This document shows positions 22,287-25,944 of a stretch of 25,944 bases of DNA, one piece after another. The notes below the pieces were generated by a model. That model was not told where the DNA came from and made no database searches. It saw nothing but the letters and a program-made list of their open reading frames with translations. Position numbers and translations under genes: made by a program. The stretch's first letter is position 1. Each line of letters begins with the position of its first letter. Source of the DNA: JBEKTY01 sp049515555. Its GTDB lineage: Bacteria; Planctomycetota; Planctomycetia; Pirellulales; Thermoguttaceae. Location: contig JBEKTY010000115.1 of assembly GCA_049515555.1 (NCBI GenBank), positions 1 through 25,944 on the forward strand, read 5' to 3'.

Positions 22287-25200
22287 CTACCGCCAGTCGC
22301 CGCTGAGGACGAAGGCGGCCCAATAGCGCGGTGAGATCGGCTCGTGAGCCTTGGCGAGTCCTTCGGGAGTAACCGGGCTGGTTGGGCCGGGACCACGGGG
22401 GCCACTGAGGTTACCCTCCTTCGGAGCGTAGTTGCGAAGCATCGTCAACTGGGCCTGGCGCAAGGCTTCCAGCTTCCCCAGCTTCTTTTCCCAAAGGTTC
22501 TTGTAAAACTCGATCATCAGTGTCCGCGTGGCTTTGTCGTCGACCTCCCAAAGGCTGGCCACTACCGTGCGGGCGCTGGCCGACTGAAAGGCCCGTTGCA
22601 GGCCCACGAGACCCTCACCGCCGGCCGTCTCACCCAGGCCCGTCTCACAGGCCGAGAGCATGACCAACTCCACGCCCTCCAGGTTCAGCGTGCCGATCTC
22701 CTCGGCGGTGGCAATGCCGTCGTCGGCCTCCAAGGCTTCCGGGCCGTGCTGCTTGCCTGCCCGATTTGCCCCGGCCAGGACGAGGCCGGAGAGCAGGCCC
22801 GGGTGCAGGCCGCCGGCTTCCGCGGTGTGTTGCGGCGCACCAAATCGACTGGCTTCCCGCAGTTGGGCCGCTAGTGCCGATCGCTGATTGGCGGCGGCGA
22901 AGAAGCCGTGCGTGGCCACGTGCAGGTACCGGTGCCGGGCAGCTTCGACCCGAAACACCTGCTTCGAGGCCTGCTTCTCTTCCAGGGTAGTGACACCCTC
23001 CGGACCGAATGCTTGGGTGTAGAGCGTGCCGATCGCGGCGATTTCGGTTTTGGTGGCGGGCAGCGGATGAAACCGTGGAAGCGCGTCGCTCCCCGCGGCC
23101 CGGGTGCCCTTGTCCGGTTTTCCTGGTGTCTCCGGCTCGGGCTTGTCGGACACCGCGTCGTAATCCACGTTGCCCAGCAGGAGCAGTTTCTTCTGCAACT
23201 GCTTGCGGCCCTGTTCGCGGACGATCTCCGGAATCAACTGCGGGACGGGCACCAGGGCGATCTTCCACTGTTCGAGCAGGTACTTGCCCGATTCCTTGGC
23301 CGGCAAGGCCCCCAGCGGCAAGCGGCCCATGGTCCCGTCGGGCGACACCAGCACGATTTTGGCGCCGGCCAGCTTCGCTTCGAGCGGGTCCCAGATGCGT
23401 TGCCGCAGACGTTTCCCCGCCGCTGCGCCTTGCGGCGACATGCCGAACGTCGTGCGCCACACGTCGATGTCCTCGCCCAGCGGTCCCACCGCTCCCAAGG
23501 GCACCGTTTCCACGGGCCGGTCGTGGGACATGACAAAGGCCATCAAGCGGGGTTCCGAGGATTCCTTGGTTTCCGTTTTTCTGTCTGCCGGCGTGTAGTG
23601 CAAGTATTCGAGGAAGTCGACCAGGACGGCGTCCTGCGGCAGGGCGGCCTGCACCTCTTCGAGCGTGACAGGGCGCTTGGCCTGCCGGTAGGCTGTGCTC
23701 ATCCGAGAGAGTTCCGCCTCCAGGCGGTCCTTCTCCGCCGAAAGTCGGTCCACCCGATCGCGCCAGCCGGCCTCTTGTTTCGGGTCGGGCGTGGCCCAGG
23801 CCAGGCTTGACAACTGCGTTGCCACCTTCTGTAATTGTGCGAAGATCGCCAACAGTTCCGGAGTCTCGCCCGCCGCCCTGGCCTGCCGCTGCCGACGCAG
23901 CACGATTCCTTTCCAAGCCAGAACCTCCCGATAGGCCGGCTCCGCGTAGTGCCCACTCTGGGCTATCAGCGTCAGGTAGTTATCGATGAAGCACCGCACC
24001 GACTGCAACATGGCCAACTGTTGCCGCTCGGACTGGACGGCGGCCGTCGCATCGAGTTGCCTACGAATGATCTCCACGGCTTGGCGGAGCAGCGGTTCGG
24101 CCTGCGCGTAGTCCCGTTGGGTGTAATACAGGACCGCCAGGTTCCTCAGACTGTACGCATAATCGGGATGGTTCTCGCGCAGGACTTTCTTTTGAATGTC
24201 CAAGACGTTCCGGTACAACTGTTCGGCCCGTACGTGGTCACCCTGCACTTGATACAGCCAGGCCAGCTTATTCAAGCCCAGGGCATACCACGGGTGGTTC
24301 AAGCCCAGAACTTCTTTCTGGATGTCCATTGCCTCTTTGAGCACCGGCACGGCCTGCGCGTAATTCTCTTGATCGATATAGACTGACGCGAGATTGCTCA
24401 AGCCCGTGGCATACCAGGCGCCGTGCTCGCCTCCGTTTCTCTTCCAGATTTCGCAGGCCTGCCGAAACCGCAGTTCGGCCTGCGCGTAGTCCCCCTGACT
24501 GGAATACATGCACGCCAGATCGTGCAAGGTAATAGCATACGAGAAGTCGTTTTCGCCCCGCGTCCTCTTCAGAATCTCGGCAGTCTTCCTGAACAGCGGT
24601 TCGGCCCGCTTGTAGTCCCCCTGCAATTCGTACAGAACCGCCAGTTGACCCAAGGTTACGGCATAGTCGCGGTCGTTCTCCCCCAGGACTCGCTCTTGGA
24701 TGTCTAATGCCTTTTTCATCAGCGGTACGGCCCGTGCGTAGTCTTTCTGATCTTTATACAGTATCGCGAGACTGCACAAGGTATAGGCATGGTCGCGGTT
24801 GTTCTCGCCCAGGACTTTCCGTTGGGTTTCCAATGCCTTTCCGAATAGCAATTCGGCTCCCTTATAGTCCCCCTGGCTCTGATAACACATCGCGAGGGAC
24901 ATTAAATTGCGGGCATACTCGGGGTGGTTCTCGCCCAGAACCCCCTTTCTGATCTCCAAGGCTTGTTGGCACAACGATCCGGCCTGCGCGAAGTTGCCTT
25001 TACCACGCTGCAACACACTAAGAAGGGACAGATCCCTGGCAGTCCGCAAATCCCTTTCCCCCAGCAGGTGCCGATGGGTCCGCAGGGCATCCTCGGTTAG
25101 AGGCAGGGCTAGGCGAATCTCGCCCTTGCCGCGAAGCTCCCACGCCTTCTCGACCTGCTGGTCTGCCATGAGCAACTGGCGGGCGTCTTCGGGTGGGAGC

Positions 25201-25682
25201 TTGCTCAATCGCTCGACGTACTCGAGTTCGCGGCGGGCGTCGCCGGCGCGGTAGCCGTCCTTTCCGTACATCTTCGACTGGAAGTCGACCAATTCTCGCT
25301 GCCAGCGGATGGCGCCCTGCCAATCCCGGCGATCGCAGCAACGCTTGACGAGCCATTGCGAGACGGATCCAAGTTTTTCCTGTGCTTCCCGAACCGCCTT
25401 CGCCTGCTCGTCGTTCGGCGACGGAGCAGCAATCACCCGGCGCGCAGCGGCTACGCATCGCTCGGCAGCCGGAACGGCTTCGTCGAGTTTCTGGGCCTTG
25501 ACGAGTCGATCGAACTCATCGTCCGAACGCTTCTGCTGGGCTGCCAGTTCGCGCCAGGCATCCTTGCCAACCGGTTCTTCGGCGCGGGTGTCGGCAACCC
25601 AAGAAAGCAACATGGCCGCGAGCAGGGCCAAAAGCCATGGAGCAAGCCTCCTTCGCCAAGGCCGATACGAGATCTCTCGCAT
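22287..25682 (-). CDS. Exported TPR-CHAT protease-like protein
   Basis: The start is ATG 25682, with GGAG eight bases upstream; the longer frame from 25754 overlaps the upstream gene. The protein is 1131 aa. A basic N-terminus then a hydrophobic stretch (LAPWLLALLAAMLLSWVADT) is a signal peptide or membrane anchor. Residues 209-544 are eight tandem 42-residue TPRs of kinesin-light-chain type. A charged coiled-coil-like segment follows (about 637-667). The CHAT domain covers about 790-1131 and keeps the caspase-type dyad: His925 in HVATHGFF and Cys1012 in LSACETGLG, followed by QRAFQSASARTVVASLW. CHAT proteins are separase/caspase-like cysteine proteases and the TPRs usually sense a partner. 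Partner and substrate are unknown. It lies 35 bases after another minus-strand gene, so the two are likely co-transcribed. No CRISPR gene is near, so it is not a craspase. Confidence 0.9.
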   Translation of the reverse strand: MREISYRPWRRRLAPWLLALLAAMLLSWVADTRAEEPVGKDAWRELAAQQKRSDDEFDRLVKAQKLDEAVPAAERCVAAARRVIAAPSPNDEQAKAVREAQEKLGSVSQWLVKRCCDRRDWQGAIRWQRELVDFQSKMYGKDGYRAGDARRELEYVERLSKLPPEDARQLLMADQQVEKAWELRGKGEIRLALPLTEDALRTHRHLLGERDLRTARDLSLLSVLQRGKGNFAQAGSLCQQALEIRKGVLGENHPEYARNLMSLAMCYQSQGDYKGAELLFGKALETQRKVLGENNRDHAYTLCSLAILYKDQKDYARAVPLMKKALDIQERVLGENDRDYAVTLGQLAVLYELQGDYKRAEPLFRKTAEILKRTRGENDFSYAITLHDLACMYSSQGDYAQAELRFRQACEIWKRNGGEHGAWYATGLSNLASVYIDQENYAQAVPVLKEAMDIQKEVLGLNHPWYALGLNKLAWLYQVQGDHVRAEQLYRNVLDIQKKVLRENHPDYAYSLRNLAVLYYTQRDYAQAEPLLRQAVEIIRRQLDATAAVQSERQQLAMLQSVRCFIDNYLTLIAQSGHYAEPAYREVLAWKGIVLRRQRQARAAGETPELLAIFAQLQKVATQLSSLAWATPDPKQEAGWRDRVDRLSAEKDRLEAELSRMSTAYRQAKRPVTLEEVQAALPQDAVLVDFLEYLHYTPADRKTETKESSEPRLMAFVMSHDRPVETVPLGAVGPLGEDIDVWRTTFGMSPQGAAAGKRLRQRIWDPLEAKLAGAKIVLVSPDGTMGRLPLGALPAKESGKYLLEQWKIALVPVPQLIPEIVREQGRKQLQKKLLLLGNVDYDAVSDKPEPETPGKPDKGTRAAGSDALPRFHPLPATKTEIAAIGTLYTQAFGPEGVTTLEEKQASKQVFRVEAARHRYLHVATHGFFAAANQRSALAAQLREASRFGAPQHTAEAGGLHPGLLSGLVLAGANRAGKQHGPEALEADDGIATAEEIGTLNLEGVELVMLSACETGLGETAGGEGLVGLQRAFQSASARTVVASLWEVDDKATRTLMIEFYKNLWEKKLGKLEALRQAQLTMLRNYAPKEGNLSGPRGPGPTSPVTPEGLAKAHEPISPRYWAAFVLSGDWR
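24051..25058 (-). repeat. Eight tandem 126-base units encoding 42-residue TPRs
   Basis: Eight units in perfect 126-base register each begin with a variant of ENHPEYA and continue L..LA.LY..QGDY.QAE.L...ALEI..KVLG. All eight are exactly 42 residues with no insertions or deletions. The units have diverged in sequence, unlike very recent DNA duplications, although QGDY and the E-N-x-x-x-Y-A starts remain nearly constant. Unit starts on the minus strand include 25058, 24932 and 24176. Confidence 0.85.
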
Positions 25683-25717
25683 GGGATAGTCTCCGTGGTG
25701 GTGACACCTCTGGGCGT

Positions 25718-25944
25718 CTACTTTTCTGTCGGCAAATAGAGCTGTTGCACCCAACGGACCCGACGGGGAAGCTTCTCTTCGACCCGCCGAAAATAGTCCG
25801 GATCGAGATTGACCGTCGTCGCCTGGATGCTGCCGCTGCCGCGAGTCAGCGCTAGCGGCGGCGGCTGACCGGCGGTCATTCGCGGCGCCCCGACATCGGC
25901 CAGGCTCTCCTGCAACTCGCTCACGATGTCGCCCGACGGCCGAT
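25718..25944 (-). CDS. C-terminus of an unidentified protein, 5' part beyond the window
   Basis: The frame is open from the window edge to a stop at 25718 and gives about 75 residues, including SELQESLADVGAPRM and DPDYFRRVEEKLPRRVRWVQ. There is no start with a ribosome site inside. It lies 35 bases upstream of the TPR-CHAT gene on the same strand, so it is probably the first visible gene of that operon and the natural candidate partner of the CHAT protein. I recognise no domain in the visible part. Confidence 0.55.
   Translation of the reverse strand, partial: RPSGDIVSELQESLADVGAPRMTAGQPPPLALTRGSGSIQATTVNLDPDYFRRVEEKLPRRVRWVQQLYLPTEK

Noticed and set aside
24051..25058. Regular 126-base repeats considered as a CRISPR or satellite array
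   Set aside because: The period is an exact multiple of three and each unit encodes a 42-residue TPR; there are no short identical repeats with unique spacers.
22287..25682. TPR-CHAT considered as the protease of a type III-E CRISPR (craspase) system
   Set aside because: No gRAMP effector, Cas gene or CRISPR array is in the window, and the export signal argues against a cytoplasmic CRISPR partner.

Overview
The window is GC-rich and gene-dense. It carries many very large, exported carbohydrate-active proteins with modules (DUF4838, DUF6067-like, CBM9-like, NPCBM, right-handed beta-helix, Tat-dependent Gfo/Idh/MocA oxidoreductase, TPR-CHAT) that typically occur together in Planctomycetota and their relatives. 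I infer a planctomycete, possibly a metagenome-assembled one; no rRNA or tRNA is present to confirm this.

Layout. (1) 1-4923, plus strand: the 3' part of a GH36-like alpha-galactosidase, an intergenic stretch holding an antisense relic of a beta-helix gene, a complete DUF4838/CBM9-like protein, and a truncated ROK-family N-terminus. (2) 4913-6898, minus strand: a complete secreted right-handed beta-helix protein. (3) 6899-7392: a divergent control region with a perfect hairpin and a sigma70-type promoter. (4) 7393-17795, plus strand: a tight operon-like run of a DUF6067-type glycosidase-like protein (1293 aa), an NPCBM-esterase (458 aa), a giant GH2 protein (1583 aa) and a short signal-peptide ORF that looks like the stump of a fourth gene. 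(5) 17764-22043, minus strand: a Gfo/Idh/MocA oxidoreductase with its own good promoter, a secreted double CBM9-like protein whose signal peptide and body lie in different frames, and the 3' remnant of an (alpha/alpha)6-barrel-like gene. (6) 22287-25944, minus strand: an exported TPR-CHAT protease-like protein and the C-terminus of a further gene upstream of it.

Parts 1-5 read as a catabolic locus for a galactose-containing or otherwise complex, probably acylated polysaccharide. Candidate alpha-galactosidase, GH2 beta-glycosidase and esterase activities, beta-helix and CBM9-like binding or lyase modules, a sugar oxidoreductase and a (broken) sugar kinase or regulator occur side by side, almost all with export signals. 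The substrate cannot be read from the sequence. The TPR-CHAT pair appears to be a separate unit.

The most distinctive features are: (a) broken genes at nearly every change of transcription direction, which suggests a mosaic of rearrangements; (b) a frame change placed exactly on a T_TTC_CCC heptamer in the double CBM9-like gene; (c) internal domain duplications in two proteins; (d) a palindromic intergenic-type repeat that seems to have been absorbed in frame into the esterase linker. I found no CRISPR array, transposase, integrase, tRNA or rRNA.
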